Shown: positions 6,888-16,320, counted from the first letter of the stretch. The stretch is DNA of 64,000 bases from Vibrio hannami (GCF_029589055.1 NZ_JARQZP010000003.1:1240001-1304000); one strand, 5' to 3'. Notes: generated by a model not told the origin, from the sequence alone. A program made the numbers and translations.

Positions 6888-8534
6888 TTAACGTCGCTTA
6901 ATTTTGCCCATAAGTCTTTCTGACCAGGTGCTTTTAGGTACAACCACGGGCTCTGTTTTAATCGGTCTGACGGTTACTGAGGGAATGCTGCCTTTGTAGC
7001 GGTTAACTTTGGAAAGCGCTCTACCAACTCTTTCAATTCTTCGCTTACTCACTCGTATGTATTTTTGGGCATCAGCACTGGATCCAGAATATCTGCGTAG
7101 CGCATGTAGGCTTCTGTTAACCATCTCTTGCGAAAATTTATACTGAGTCCCCACCATATTGACCACCATAAACTGGTGCTCGTCGCTTACGCTGCTAATC
7201 AAGGCTCGCTCTGCATCCACCAACTCACGATATCGGTCCATGGTTAATGTATAGCCGATGGTATCAGCATTGATATTTTCGTTTTGCTGGATTCGGTTGT
7301 GGCTACGGTATGCATAGTTGTATTCGCCAGCCACCGATAGATACATCAGCTCAATCAGTTGCATCTCTTCAAAAAGATAACCATGAGGGCCATTGGTACG
7401 TCTGGCCAGATCAAATGAAAGCATCGCTTTTGCGGGCTTACCGCTCAACTGCATACCAATCGCATCTATCAGATACCCATAAACACTTGCCTGCTGACGC
7501 AGATTAGCAGGTACTCGCTTAAGATACCTTGCCAACACCGGTGTTAGCCTTCTACTGATCTTTGTAAACTGTTTGGGGTGTTCTATTGCAGCCTCGTAGA
7601 GCACCCCAAAAAACTCCATCAACTGCTGTTCATTGTGTGTAAGCGACTGAAGATAAGAAACTATAAAGCTCTCTAGCGATTTTACCTGTCCCTGTTTAAC
7701 TAACGCCAATACAGACTTTTTAAACAGGATAGTATCGTCACTTCGGGTTATCTGTGAACGAACCAGCGCCTCTGTTGCCAATTCTTCTTTACCCATGCTC
7801 ATATAGGTTTCATACAATGCAGTATTAGCCTGAAAATGAAAAACACCTACGTCTACCAATGACGTCAACAGAGACTCTGAACGTTCTGGCTGAAGGTCTA
7901 TAAGAAGCTTCGCTAGGGTGAGTTTGTTTTTGCTGGAAAGAAATTTATCCGGCTGCCTCCTGGCAATAGCATGGTATACCGCTAATTGAGTGTTAAACCG
8001 TAGTTGGTCCAGAACAAAGTTCAGCTTCACTGTATCGTTTATCTGATGTAAATCGTCTCTGCAATGGGAAACTAGCGCATCCAGATCCTGATATCTTTGC
8101 GCCACTTCCTGAGTTCGGATCTGCAAGCGAACACTTTTAGATACGGCATCACCCACCAGTTTGTTTGTCAGCGGAGAGGTAAAGAAGATATCAGCACCGC
8201 TTTCCCTTGCTTTGAGTATCTCCACCTTATCATTGATGATATGTCGAATATCGAGCACATAAACAGGCCTTACTCCGTATATCGCCATCTTATGCTGCTG
8301 CTCTATATACTGAGTGATTTTGTCGATATGTTCAGAATGGTACTCAATCACCGTAATATCTGCAGGAGATCGATTGATGATGCCATCCCTTACCGACCGG
8401 GCATTTATGCTTTCTGTATCGACTCCGGCGGTCCGCAAACACTCCCTTATTAGATTTCGCTTCCCTCTGTCATCGACAAAAAGATTCACTTTAATATTTG
8501 GGAAAAGATTGGCTGACCTGACTAGTGACTTCAT
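6888..8534 (-). CDS. Large protein with degenerate response-regulator receiver and helical-repeat region
   Basis: A 548-residue protein. The N-terminal 125 residues follow a receiver fold (VNLFVDD start, ITVIEYHSE at the phospho-acceptor strand, GADIFFTSPLTNK near the end), but the acceptor aspartate position reads Glu or His and the conserved K-P is S-P. It is therefore probably not phosphorylated in the classical way. The remainder is helix-rich and TPR-like, suggesting protein-protein contacts, with a basic C-terminal tail (MGKIKRR). No enzymatic output domain is visible. It may be an adaptor in surface or c-di-GMP signalling, given the PilZ gene nearby, but that is a guess from position. 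Confidence 0.6.
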   Translation of the reverse strand: MKSLVRSANLFPNIKVNLFVDDRGKRNLIRECLRTAGVDTESINARSVRDGIINRSPADITVIEYHSEHIDKITQYIEQQHKMAIYGVRPVYVLDIRHIINDKVEILKARESGADIFFTSPLTNKLVGDAVSKSVRLQIRTQEVAQRYQDLDALVSHCRDDLHQINDTVKLNFVLDQLRFNTQLAVYHAIARRQPDKFLSSKNKLTLAKLLIDLQPERSESLLTSLVDVGVFHFQANTALYETYMSMGKEELATEALVRSQITRSDDTILFKKSVLALVKQGQVKSLESFIVSYLQSLTHNEQQLMEFFGVLYEAAIEHPKQFTKISRRLTPVLARYLKRVPANLRQQASVYGYLIDAIGMQLSGKPAKAMLSFDLARRTNGPHGYLFEEMQLIELMYLSVAGEYNYAYRSHNRIQQNENINADTIGYTLTMDRYRELVDAERALISSVSDEHQFMVVNMVGTQYKFSQEMVNRSLHALRRYSGSSADAQKYIRVSKRRIERVGRALSKVNRYKGSIPSVTVRPIKTEPVVVPKSTWSERLMGKIKRR

Positions 8535-8681
8535 ATTGCCTGTTTGTTGTTCTTTATGATCAACACCGAGACTAATCGTTTCATCCCGACAATGAAATAT
8601 CTAACTCAAAGAAAAATCGATTAATGAGTACCTACTCTACTTCCGTGATTATATGCAGAAACATATATTCAAGTAATCAAG

Positions 8682-9422
8682 TTAACCCAATATAACTTCT
8701 ACGCCCTGCGCTTTCAGATACTCTATATCTTCCGTAGGAGCCGAGTTATCCGTTAACAGAATAGAAATCTCGTTGGTTTGTCCAATACTAGATGGATAGA
8801 TCTGACCAAACTTACTGGAATCGGTAAGAACGATATTACGTCGCTTCTTAGCCAGAATAGTTTCCGCAATCTCCGCCCGCATCATATCCCTGCTGGTAAA
8901 TCCGGTATCTTGCTGGAAACCATCGATTCCGAGAAACGCAGTGCTAAAGTGAATATTCTGAATACAAAGCTTTGTCAGAGGACCAACAAGACTTTCTCCC
9001 TGGTGTTGATAAACACCACCAAGAAGAATGATATTGGCATTAGAGTTTCGGATAAGGTGTGCGATATAAGCTGAAGGCGTAATGATGGTTACATCACCTC
9101 TATCGGCTAATGTTCTCGCAAGTAGAGCATTGGCACTGCCACCCTCGATTAAAACCGTTTCATTTGGTGCCACCAAATCCGCCGCTTTAGTTGCCAGCGC
9201 CTGCTTTACATCGAACCGAACTTCCAGGCGAGAATCAATATCATCGCTCTGTAGCGCAACTGCAGCGCCATGCACTCTTTTCAGGTAACCTTGTTGCTCC
9301 AGAAAGTTCAGATCCTGCCGAATGGTAACGCCTGAGACTCCAATGGTCTCGACAAGCTCCGTCACCTGAACTCGTTTCCTTTCATTCACCAGTTGCAGAA
9401 TTTCATTTTGTCTTGAGTTCAC
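8682..9422 (-). CDS. yciT: DeoR-family transcriptional regulator, YciT-like
   Basis: A 246-residue DeoR/GlpR regulator with an N-terminal winged helix (MNSRQNEILQLVNERKRVQV, recognition region VSGVTIRQDLNFLE) and a C-terminal sugar-phosphate-sensing domain (VLIEGGSANALLA, ITPSAYIAHL, LGGVYQ, FLGIDG, VLTDSSKFG). Extended similarity to remembered E. coli YciT, including SRQ-ILQ, SNALLARTL and RDMMR, supports orthology. DeoR proteins usually repress sugar catabolic genes and are relieved by a phosphorylated intermediate. Being 232 bp downstream of the GRE2 gene on the same strand makes it a candidate regulator of the anhydrosugar locus, although a repeat element separates them. Confidence 0.85.
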   Translation of the reverse strand: MNSRQNEILQLVNERKRVQVTELVETIGVSGVTIRQDLNFLEQQGYLKRVHGAAVALQSDDIDSRLEVRFDVKQALATKAADLVAPNETVLIEGGSANALLARTLADRGDVTIITPSAYIAHLIRNSNANIILLGGVYQHQGESLVGPLTKLCIQNIHFSTAFLGIDGFQQDTGFTSRDMMRAEIAETILAKKRRNIVLTDSSKFGQIYPSSIGQTNEISILLTDNSAPTEDIEYLKAQGVEVILG

Positions 9423-9481
9423 AGTGCTACTCCAAAAACTAAAAAGAGGCTACTATTGTAACCTCACACTTATACCCCACA

Positions 9482-9567
9482 CCGTCATTCCACTAGCCGT
9501 GCGCTCACGAAAGCGGGAATCTAAATAAATCAAGACGCTAGATCCCTGCCTACGCTGGGATGACGGG
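9482..9567. repeat. Intergenic imperfect palindrome (CGTCATTCC-type repeat)
   Basis: Ends CCGTCATTCC (9482) and GGGATGACGG (to 9566) are imperfect inverted repeats, with an internal GAAAGCGGGAATCTA and a TAGATCCCTGCC segment. This is the layout of the dispersed CGTCATTCC...GGAATGACG repeats of many gammaproteobacteria. It lies in the 232-bp gap between the GRE2 and YciT-like genes and could fold on the transcript. Confidence 0.6.
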
Positions 9568-9654
9568 TAGTATCAATAAACTGAAGCTACTATTGTAACC
9601 CCTATAACTTTCATATGAAACCGATATGAAATATAAATATTAAGTCAGACGATT

Positions 9655-12078
9655 TTATAACTCATGCTCTGTACGGGCGATAATGTCATCCTGAGCATCT
9701 GGAGACAGAGCCGTAAAGAACGCAGAATACCCTGCAACACGCACCACCAAGTCTCGGTATTGTTCCGGATTCTCTTTCGCCGCCAGTAACGTATCCCGTG
9801 AAACGATGTTGTACTGTACATGCCACCCTTTATGATGGTTAAAGAAGGTACGGATCAACATAGAAAGTTTAAGCTTATCCCCTTCTGACGCCACCGCTGC
9901 CGGGCTAAGTTTCTGGTTCAGCAATACGCCACCCAAAATCTTATCCGCCTGGATTTTTGCCACCGAGTTGTATACCGCAGTTGGTCCTAAGCGGTCAGAG
10001 CCGGAGGCAGGGCTGGCACCTTCTGCAAGTGGCGACTTAGCCTTTCTTCCATCTGGCGTTGCCATTGTAGACGAACCAAATGGGACATTAGCAGAAATAC
10101 TGGATGTACCTGCATAGTAGCCACCGCCGATTGGACCTCTACCGTGTCGGGTATTAACAAAGTTTTCCAGTTCATCAATATAGTACTGATAAGCCTGTGC
10201 CAACAGGCTATCAACGGAGTCATCATCGTTGCCGTACTTAGGTGCGAAATTCAGTATGCGCTGACGAAGTTGCTCTTGCTCAGAAGACTCGAAGTTGTCT
10301 TTAAGTGCCTGAGCAAGCTCTGGTTGTGTAATCTGCGCATCGTCAAACACCATATGTTTAACCGTTGCCAGGCTGTTGCCCAGATTCGCGATACCGACCT
10401 GAAGACCTGACACCCAGTCATATTTTGCCCCGCCTTCTTTCACCGTTTTACCGCGTTCAAGGCAGTTATCAACCAGAGAAGAACAGAAGATGTCCTGAGC
10501 CTGTTGCTCAAGAACGGTATCCACAACAGTATCAATCTCGATAGATTTACGAGCGTAATAACGAATCTGTTGCTCCCATGACGCCATCACTTCATCAAAG
10601 TTAGCAAAGTTTCCTTCTGCAAGAGATTTTTCATGCGGCAGGAAAGCCTTACCGGATGTCGCATCTTCGCCTTTATTGAGCGCTGCCAGCAGTATGCGGG
10701 CAAAGTTGATAAAGCTCATCCCCGTACAACGGTAGCCCCATTTTCCCGGTACAGCCGTTTCAATACATCCGATAGAGGCGTAGTTATAAGCATCCTCTTT
10801 TTCTACACCAAGCTTAATAAACTCAGGAATCACGATTTCATCGTTATTGAAGGCCGGCATACCAAAACCACATTTGATGACTTCGATACAACCCATAAGG
10901 AACTCCTGATTGAGCCCTTCATGGTAACGAACACTCAAGTTTGGCTGAGTAGAACGAAGCTGACCACAAGATTCAAGGATCGCCCATGATAGAGGGTTTA
11001 CCGCATCTTCTGGTTCACCGGCTTCATTCAGCTTCTGACCACCGATGCAGACGTTCTGATATAGGGGTGAACCGGCTGAAGCTTTAGAGTGTGCGCCAGA
11101 GCGAATCTTATTTACCTCAAGTAACTTCAACCAGCAACTCTGAAGTAGCTCTAAAGCAAAGGCTTTTTCAATAGAGCCGCTTTCAATATCCTGCACATAG
11201 AACTCATTCAGGAACTGATCCATACGACCGAAAGAAACAGAGTGTCCGTTGGATTCAATCTGCAACATAAGCTGAACAAAGTAGCTCAACTGTAGTGCTT
11301 GCCAGAAGTTTTCAGGCGCTTTGTATGCAATATGTCGGCAGTTTTCAGCAATGCTCTCTAACTCGGCTTTACGCTCTGGGCGCAACTCTTGTTCAGCCAT
11401 TTGCAACGCAAGTGCGGAATAGCTGACAATATGCTCTTGAATAGCGAGTAAAACAATCTCTGTCGCCTTGTAGAACTGCTCTTTTTTCAGGCCATCAAGA
11501 GTAGAAAGATCGTTGTCTGCTCGATACTGTCTCACTTCTTCGATAAGCCCACTCATACCGAGCTTCAGGATTTTGTCATTGTCTACAGCCAGATGCGCAT
11601 CACCTGAAGTCATATTGCCTTCAGCTTTGATAATGGTGGTTGCCAGTATCTCCTGTTGCTCATAGGTAAACATGCCATAACAACGATCCTGAACCGTTTT
11701 ACCTCGCCAGTATGGGGTGATCTTATGGATACTTTCTTTGTCTTCTTCTGTAACAGCAAAACCAGCGCCAGGTCGATCCGCCAGGTCGTCTATTTCAGCT
11801 TCAATCCAGCGAACCGTGTACTCTGGGAAAATAGGTGCTGCGCGAACCTTGCTGGCCTGATTGCCAACAATCAGTTCGTCATGCTTAATCCAGATGGTAC
11901 GGGTTTCAAGGTGCTCTTTTAATGCCAGCGCGCGCTGGACAATCACTGGCTTATCTTCATTTGCTCTGTATGCACGTGTATATGCTTCAGCTCGCTCCGT
12001 ACATACCGGAGGAGTAATAATATTTACCAGCTCTGATTTATGCGCTTTGATACGTTCTGGTAGAAAATTTAAATTCAT
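9655..12078 (-). CDS. ybiW: Glycyl radical enzyme GRE2, YbiW (PflF) orthologue; probable 1,5-anhydroglucitol-6-phosphate lyase
   Basis: From the ATG at 12078 the protein has 807 residues, matching E. coli YbiW (about 810); a longer frame upstream overlaps the activase and is not used. Thiyl motif GCIETAVPGKWGYRC with Cys438/Glu440 and glycyl motif RVAGYSAFF with Gly783 are present, and the flanking sequence closely follows remembered YbiW. YbiW was recently reported to open the ring of 1,5-anhydroglucitol-6-phosphate to 1-deoxyfructose-6-phosphate, which FsaA splits to glyceraldehyde-3-phosphate and hydroxyacetone. Here the activase lies immediately upstream (2-bp gap) and an Fsa gene is divergent, as expected. 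An FNR-like box fits oxygen-sensitive expression. Not pyruvate formate-lyase: the Cys-Cys pair is missing. Confidence 0.9.
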   Translation of the reverse strand: MNLNFLPERIKAHKSELVNIITPPVCTERAEAYTRAYRANEDKPVIVQRALALKEHLETRTIWIKHDELIVGNQASKVRAAPIFPEYTVRWIEAEIDDLADRPGAGFAVTEEDKESIHKITPYWRGKTVQDRCYGMFTYEQQEILATTIIKAEGNMTSGDAHLAVDNDKILKLGMSGLIEEVRQYRADNDLSTLDGLKKEQFYKATEIVLLAIQEHIVSYSALALQMAEQELRPERKAELESIAENCRHIAYKAPENFWQALQLSYFVQLMLQIESNGHSVSFGRMDQFLNEFYVQDIESGSIEKAFALELLQSCWLKLLEVNKIRSGAHSKASAGSPLYQNVCIGGQKLNEAGEPEDAVNPLSWAILESCGQLRSTQPNLSVRYHEGLNQEFLMGCIEVIKCGFGMPAFNNDEIVIPEFIKLGVEKEDAYNYASIGCIETAVPGKWGYRCTGMSFINFARILLAALNKGEDATSGKAFLPHEKSLAEGNFANFDEVMASWEQQIRYYARKSIEIDTVVDTVLEQQAQDIFCSSLVDNCLERGKTVKEGGAKYDWVSGLQVGIANLGNSLATVKHMVFDDAQITQPELAQALKDNFESSEQEQLRQRILNFAPKYGNDDDSVDSLLAQAYQYYIDELENFVNTRHGRGPIGGGYYAGTSSISANVPFGSSTMATPDGRKAKSPLAEGASPASGSDRLGPTAVYNSVAKIQADKILGGVLLNQKLSPAAVASEGDKLKLSMLIRTFFNHHKGWHVQYNIVSRDTLLAAKENPEQYRDLVVRVAGYSAFFTALSPDAQDDIIARTEHEL

Positions 12079-12080
12079 GG

Positions 12081-12980
12081 TTAGCCTCTCACGGTCACAG
12101 TTAGTTGTGTGGTTGTGTTTGCGTATTCTTCTGCTCGCTCTAATAACGCCGGATTCTTCAGTGGTTGGTCTGAACATTCATAAGGCATATCAAGCAGGCG
12201 ATATTTGTTGATACCTAGAGTGTGGTATGGCAACAGGTGTAGTTCTTTGCAGCTTTCAAGTGAAGCTGCAAAATCAATAATTTCTTTCAGTTCTTCATCT
12301 GTGTCGTTGAAGCCCGGAACCACAGGGACTCGAATAACGATGCGTTTAGCAATAGCGTCGAGCTTACGAAAGTTATCTTTTATTCTCTTCGATGATCCCT
12401 TTGCCCAGCTTAAGAATTTTTGCTCATCAGTGTGCTTCAGGTCTGCCAGCCAGCAATCGACATAGGGCGCGATAGCTTCAACATTTTTCCAAGGAGCATG
12501 CATACATGACTCAATAGCCGTGGATACCTGGTTTTCCTTTAACCGACTAGCGATTTCTTTTACTAAATCAGGCTGCATTAGTGGCTCGCCACCGGAAAAT
12601 GTCACTCCACCCTGACTCTGATCGTAAAACGGCTTGTCCTTCATCAAGGTCTCAAACAGAGTGTCAGCTGTTGCTTCCTGTCCACATACATTTAGCGCCT
12701 GCGTAGGACACACTTTTTCTAGCGCAATTAGCTGCTCTTCAGTGATTGCTTTTCGGTTGACTGTGATATTTCCACCATTACGTTCAATACCTTCACAGGC
12801 GTCCGAACAGAGGGTACAACCTTCCAGACAACTACGTTCATCAAACAATAAGGAGCGTTTCTCGCTACGACTCTCGGGGTTCTGACACCACGGACATGCC
12901 AGGCTGCATCCTTTAAGGAACAATATCGTCCGAATGCCATCACCGTCGTGTGTCGAGAATCTTTGAATATTGAAGTACAT
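12081..12980 (-). CDS. ybiY: GRE2 activating enzyme (radical SAM, YbiY/PflE-like)
   Basis: I use ATG 12980 because AAGGTGA lies five bases upstream; a longer GTG start at 13013 adds eleven residues. The 299-residue product opens MYFNIQRFSTHDGDGIRT and has the radical-SAM cluster Cys25/Cys29/Cys32 (GCSLACPWC), a ferredoxin-like cysteine insert (CLEGCTLCSDAC, then CPTQALNVC) and the SAM motif FSGGEPLMQ. It installs the glycyl radical on the enzyme encoded 2 bp downstream, and the pair is one operon. Transcription starts in the 13.0-13.15 kb region shared with the divergent fsa gene, where an FNR-like box is found. Confidence 0.9.
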   Translation of the reverse strand: MYFNIQRFSTHDGDGIRTILFLKGCSLACPWCQNPESRSEKRSLLFDERSCLEGCTLCSDACEGIERNGGNITVNRKAITEEQLIALEKVCPTQALNVCGQEATADTLFETLMKDKPFYDQSQGGVTFSGGEPLMQPDLVKEIASRLKENQVSTAIESCMHAPWKNVEAIAPYVDCWLADLKHTDEQKFLSWAKGSSKRIKDNFRKLDAIAKRIVIRVPVVPGFNDTDEELKEIIDFAASLESCKELHLLPYHTLGINKYRLLDMPYECSDQPLKNPALLERAEEYANTTTQLTVTVRG

Positions 12981-13068
12981 GCTCGTCACCTTAATTTCAT
13001 ATGGAAGTTTCACCTTCCGGCTTAACTTTCGCTTAATGAAATTATTATACTTTCATTTGAAATTTAAA

Positions 13069-13082
13069 TTGATCCGCGTCAA
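13069..13082. promoter_or_regulatory. FNR-like box between ybiY and fsa
   Basis: TTGATCCGCGTCAA matches the FNR consensus TTGAT-N4-ATCAA with one mismatch. It lies about 90 bp upstream of the activase start and 70 bp upstream of fsa, a position from which it could activate either divergent unit under anoxia. GRE expression only under anoxia is the expected logic. Confidence 0.55.
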
Positions 13083-13152
13083 TATCAATTGAAGTTAACG
13101 GTTTTATATTAGCCAGTACAACCTAATCCGTTTTCAAATAAAGGTAATTGAG

Positions 13153-13827
13153 ATGATCGAACTCTATCTGGATACTGCCGATGTCGAGCAAACAAAACGT
13201 TTTAATCAATGCTTGCCGTTAAAAGGGATAACAACAAACCCAACGATTCTTGCTCAATCAGGAAAAGGCCTAAATGAAACATTAGCCAATATGCAAAGCG
13301 TATTAGGCGAAACGCCGCGTTTTCATGCCCAAGTAGTGAGTACCACAGCGGAAGCTATGCTAGAAGAAGCTCGTCAGTTGAATGAGTTGCCATACGACAT
13401 GGTCGTTAAAGTGCCAGCGACCGAAACGGGACTTGCGGCGATTAAGTTGATGAAGAAAGAAGGTATTCAGGTATTGGCTACCGCTATTTACTCAGCGCAA
13501 CAAGGTTTCATGGCTGCATTGTGTGGTGCAGATTATTTGGCTCCCTATGTAAACCGCATTGACGCGATTAACGGTAATGGTGTCGAAGTCGTGGCCGATC
13601 TTCAGCTTCTGTTAGACCAAAACCAACTACCGGCCAAAATACTGGCTGCCAGCTTTAAAAATACCCAGCAAGCGATGGAAGTAATGAAGTTGGGTATAGA
13701 GGCGATCACACTGCCAGTTGATGTCGCAGCTTCGATGTTTGCTCACCCATCAGTAAAACCAGCAGTAGAGCAATTTGATGCAGACTGGAAAGCTGCATTT
13801 GGTAACAAGCTCTCTTTCGAAAGCTAG
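13153..13827 (+). CDS. fsa: Fructose-6-phosphate aldolase (FsaA/TalC type)
   Basis: A 224-residue short transaldolase-family aldolase (E. coli FsaA has 220). It has the LYLDTADV start, GITTNPTI, and the Schiff-base lysine Lys86 in VVKVPATE, followed by TAIYSAQQG and LAASFKN. FsaA cleaves fructose-6-phosphate and, in the reported anhydroglycolysis pathway, 1-deoxyfructose-6-phosphate to glyceraldehyde-3-phosphate plus hydroxyacetone. Divergence from ybiY-ybiW supports that role. A sulfofructose transaldolase (sulfo-TAL) role is possible because that enzyme belongs to the same superfamily, but the SQ cluster elsewhere in the window has its own aldolase. RBS AAAGGTAA lies just before the ATG. 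Confidence 0.9.
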   Translation: MIELYLDTADVEQTKRFNQCLPLKGITTNPTILAQSGKGLNETLANMQSVLGETPRFHAQVVSTTAEAMLEEARQLNELPYDMVVKVPATETGLAAIKLMKKEGIQVLATAIYSAQQGFMAALCGADYLAPYVNRIDAINGNGVEVVADLQLLLDQNQLPAKILAASFKNTQQAMEVMKLGIEAITLPVDVAASMFAHPSVKPAVEQFDADWKAAFGNKLSFES

Positions 13828-13855
13828 GCTCTGTTGACCGTCAAAGTGCTTATTG

Positions 13856-13879
13856 AGGTCGCGTAATGCGGCCTTTGTT
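13856..13879 (+). terminator. Probable rho-independent terminator after fsa
   Basis: AGGTCGC (13856-13862) pairs imperfectly with GCGGCCT (13868-13874), followed by TTGTT. It lies 28 bp past the fsa stop. The rest of the 280-bp gap to yiaY is AT-rich with no gene; I see no clear further signal in it. Confidence 0.5.
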
Positions 13880-14107
13880 ATATCTGTAGCCACTCCTTAC
13901 CCCTCCCCAAAAACATCAAATACGGTAAAAATCACAGAGTCTGACTAAATTCCTGACCACAACACCCCATAACCTAATGATTATTAATAACAAAAATAAT
14001 GTCACTAAAATTCCGGCTATTTTTTTAAAAACTGAGCTAGTTGCGTTTTTTCGACATTGATAGTCTCGCTTGCAGTTATCTTATTAATAATTATATCGGA
14101 GCAAATT

Positions 14108-15256
14108 ATGTCTAACGCATTTTACATTCCCTCGCTGAACCTTATGGGTGCTGGTTGTTTGGGAGAAGCAGTAAATAACGTTAAGTCTTTCGGTTACAAA
14201 AAAGCGCTTATCGTTACCGACAAAGTACTTAATGAAATCGGTGTTGTTGGTAAGATCGTTGATCTGCTATCTGAAGCTGGTGTTGCTTCTGCTGTTTTCG
14301 CAGAGACAAAACCAAACCCGACAATCGAAAACGTTAATGATGGTCTGACAATGCTTAAAGATGCAGAGTGTGACTGCGTAATCTCTCTTGGTGGTGGCTC
14401 TCCACACGATTGTGCAAAAGGTATCGCACTACTGGCAACCAATGGTGGCGAGATCAAAGACTACGAAGGCGTTGATCAATCAGCTAAACCACAACTTCCA
14501 CTAATTGCTATCAATACTACAGCGGGTACCGCGTCTGAAATGACTCGTTTCTGCATCATCACTGATGAAGCTCGCCACATTAAGATGGCGATTGTTGATA
14601 AACACGTAACGCCAATTATCTCGGTTAACGATCCAGAACTAATGCTGCTAAAACCAGCAGGCCTGACAGCTGCTACTGGTATGGATGCATTGACTCACGC
14701 TATCGAAGCTTACGTTTCAATTGCTGCTACTCCTGTAACTGATGCAGTTGCACTTAAAGCCATTGAAATGATTCAGGCAAACCTTCGCAATGCGGTTGAA
14801 AATGGTGACGACCTGACTGCTCGTGACAATATGGCTTACGCTCAGTTCATGGCTGGCATGGCGTTCAACAACGCTTCTTTAGGCTATGTACACGCGATTG
14901 CACACCAGCTTGGTGGTTTCTACGACCTTCCACACGGCGTGTGTAATGCTATCCTTCTTCCACATGTACAACAGTACAACGCACAAGTTGCACCAGAGCG
15001 CCTGGCTGACGTAGCAAAAGCAATGGGTGTTGATATCGCAGGAATGGAAGCGGCTGATGCTGCGCAAGCTGGTCTTGATGCTATCCGTCAGCTATCAAAA
15101 GATATCAACATACCTGCGGGCCTTGAAGGTCTTGGCGTTCGTAAAGACGACTTCGATACGCTAGCGGAAAACGCTCTGAAAGATGCTTGTGGTCTGACTA
15201 ACCCGAAACAAGCGACACACGAAGAGATCGTTGCAATTCTTGACGCAGCGATGTAA
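14108..15256 (+). CDS. yiaY: Iron-containing alcohol dehydrogenase, YiaY-like; candidate hydroxyacetone/aldehyde reductase
   Basis: The chosen ATG (14108) follows CGGAG at spacing six; the longer upstream reading is rejected. The 382-residue product has the NAD-binding [21 protein letters not shown], and the metal-site segment [12 protein letters not shown]...[16 protein letters not shown], whose His residues and Asp bind iron. It tracks remembered E. coli YiaY almost throughout. Group III alcohol dehydrogenases reduce lactaldehyde, hydroxyacetone and similar carbonyls. Its place after fsa makes it the likely counterpart of GldA in anhydroglycolysis (hydroxyacetone to 1,2-propanediol). It could equally serve GRE1 products, including an HpfD-like role on 3-sulfopropionaldehyde. 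Substrate is inferred. Confidence 0.85.
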   Translation: MSNAFYIPSLNLMGAGCLGEAVNNVKSFGYKKALIVTDKVLNEIGVVGKIVDLLSEAGVASAVFAETKPNPTIENVNDGLTMLKDAECDCVISLGGGSPHDCAKGIALLATNGGEIKDYEGVDQSAKPQLPLIAINTTAGTASEMTRFCIITDEARHIKMAIVDKHVTPIISVNDPELMLLKPAGLTAATGMDALTHAIEAYVSIAATPVTDAVALKAIEMIQANLRNAVENGDDLTARDNMAYAQFMAGMAFNNASLGYVHAIAHQLGGFYDLPHGVCNAILLPHVQQYNAQVAPERLADVAKAMGVDIAGMEAADAAQAGLDAIRQLSKDINIPAGLEGLGVRKDDFDTLAENALKDACGLTNPKQATHEEIVAILDAAM

Positions 15257-15467
15257 TCAACCCACCCGGTTACTTTCTTTCAAGGGCTATTAGTTGAGCA
15301 CTGGTAGTCCTTATTTTTCTATTTACTCAAGTAGGCTCAACCGTAGCTTCGCAGCGAAAACGTTTGGCTTCTATCTAAGCTCTCAATCCTGACTTTCCTC
15401 TGTAGATCTTGGATCTTGATTCCCATAACATCACCGTACAGCAACCCATAAAAAGTAAGCACACTAA

Positions 15468-16319
15468 ATGCACCAAATACGAGATTTTAGCCGGATAGCA
15501 GAGAGAGAATATGCCCTTTCGACTGATAGTATAAACTTGCTCTACTACGATCTCCCTAAGTATTTTAGTGATGAATACCATTCATACGACGCACCTCGTT
15601 TATGCACCATTATCGAAGGTACAAAAGAAGTCAGTATCAACCAATCTGAAAAGTTTGTTTATCAAAAGGATCAGTTTGTACTTCTACCACCCAACTCGAA
15701 TGTCCATATGTGTATGTCTGAATACACCAAAGCGCTGGTGTATGAGTTCAGCGATCAAATCATTAGCAATGTAAGCCAAAAGGTGTCCGATAATCTGAAC
15801 ATGGATCTGCCTGATGAGATGAACTACTCGAACTTCACTCTGGACAAAATTGACAATCGGATAGAATCACTGCATGGAAGAATGCAGCAAATATTGCGTG
15901 AAGACGACCCCAATATGCGTTTCCTGATCGATATTACTTCGCAAGAGCTTGTCTATGAGTTACTCAAGAAACAGGGGTGTCACGATATAATTTACCACTA
16001 CAAAAACCATCCGATAAATAAAGCCATTCGGATAATGAACGGTACAGTTGGCGGAAATCTTAAGGTCGCGGAGGTCGCTGAAGAGGTGGACATGTCTTTG
16101 TCGAACTTCAGTCAGAAGTTCAAGCTAGTGACCAATCATAGCCCTAAAGAGTACATAACAAAGCTAAAGCTGCATAAATCTAAAAAGCACCTGAACTCGA
16201 TGTCCGTCACCGACACGGCTTATGAAGTGGGCTACGACAACATATCCCACTTTATACGCCTATTTAAGAAAGAGTTTGGCGTGACGCCAAAGCAATATCA
16301 ACTACTCGATAGGCACTAG
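15468..16319 (+). CDS. AraC-family transcriptional regulator
   Basis: A 283-residue regulator with a cupin-like N-terminal sensing region (IIEGTKEVSI...DQFVLLPPNSNVHMCMSE) and a C-terminal AraC double helix-turn-helix (about residues 185-280; LKVAEVAEEVDMSLSNFSQKF, TDTAYEVGYDNISHFIRLFKKEFGVTPKQY). Such N-terminal domains usually bind a small effector. It lies downstream of yiaY on the same strand across 211 bp, so it could be a separate regulator of the alcohol dehydrogenase or unrelated. The frame could start further upstream of the ATG used, but no better ribosome site was seen. Confidence 0.8.
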   Translation: MHQIRDFSRIAEREYALSTDSINLLYYDLPKYFSDEYHSYDAPRLCTIIEGTKEVSINQSEKFVYQKDQFVLLPPNSNVHMCMSEYTKALVYEFSDQIISNVSQKVSDNLNMDLPDEMNYSNFTLDKIDNRIESLHGRMQQILREDDPNMRFLIDITSQELVYELLKKQGCHDIIYHYKNHPINKAIRIMNGTVGGNLKVAEVAEEVDMSLSNFSQKFKLVTNHSPKEYITKLKLHKSKKHLNSMSVTDTAYEVGYDNISHFIRLFKKEFGVTPKQYQLLDRH

Positions 16320-16320
16320 G

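Noticed and set aside
8660-8690. Second MITE end (ATATTCAAGTAATCAAGTTAAC)
   Set aside because: Match to the TATACTCAAG terminal repeat is weak and no partner end was found within 500 bp.
12079-12177. 33-residue N-terminal extension of GRE2
   Set aside because: It overlaps the activase gene and makes the protein longer than YbiW; ATG 12078 gives the family length.
13153-13827. Sulfofructose transaldolase (sulfo-TAL) role for fsa
   Set aside because: Neighbours are YbiW/YbiY, matching the E. coli fsaA context, and the SQ cluster has its own kinase and aldolase; superfamily resemblance alone is not enough.
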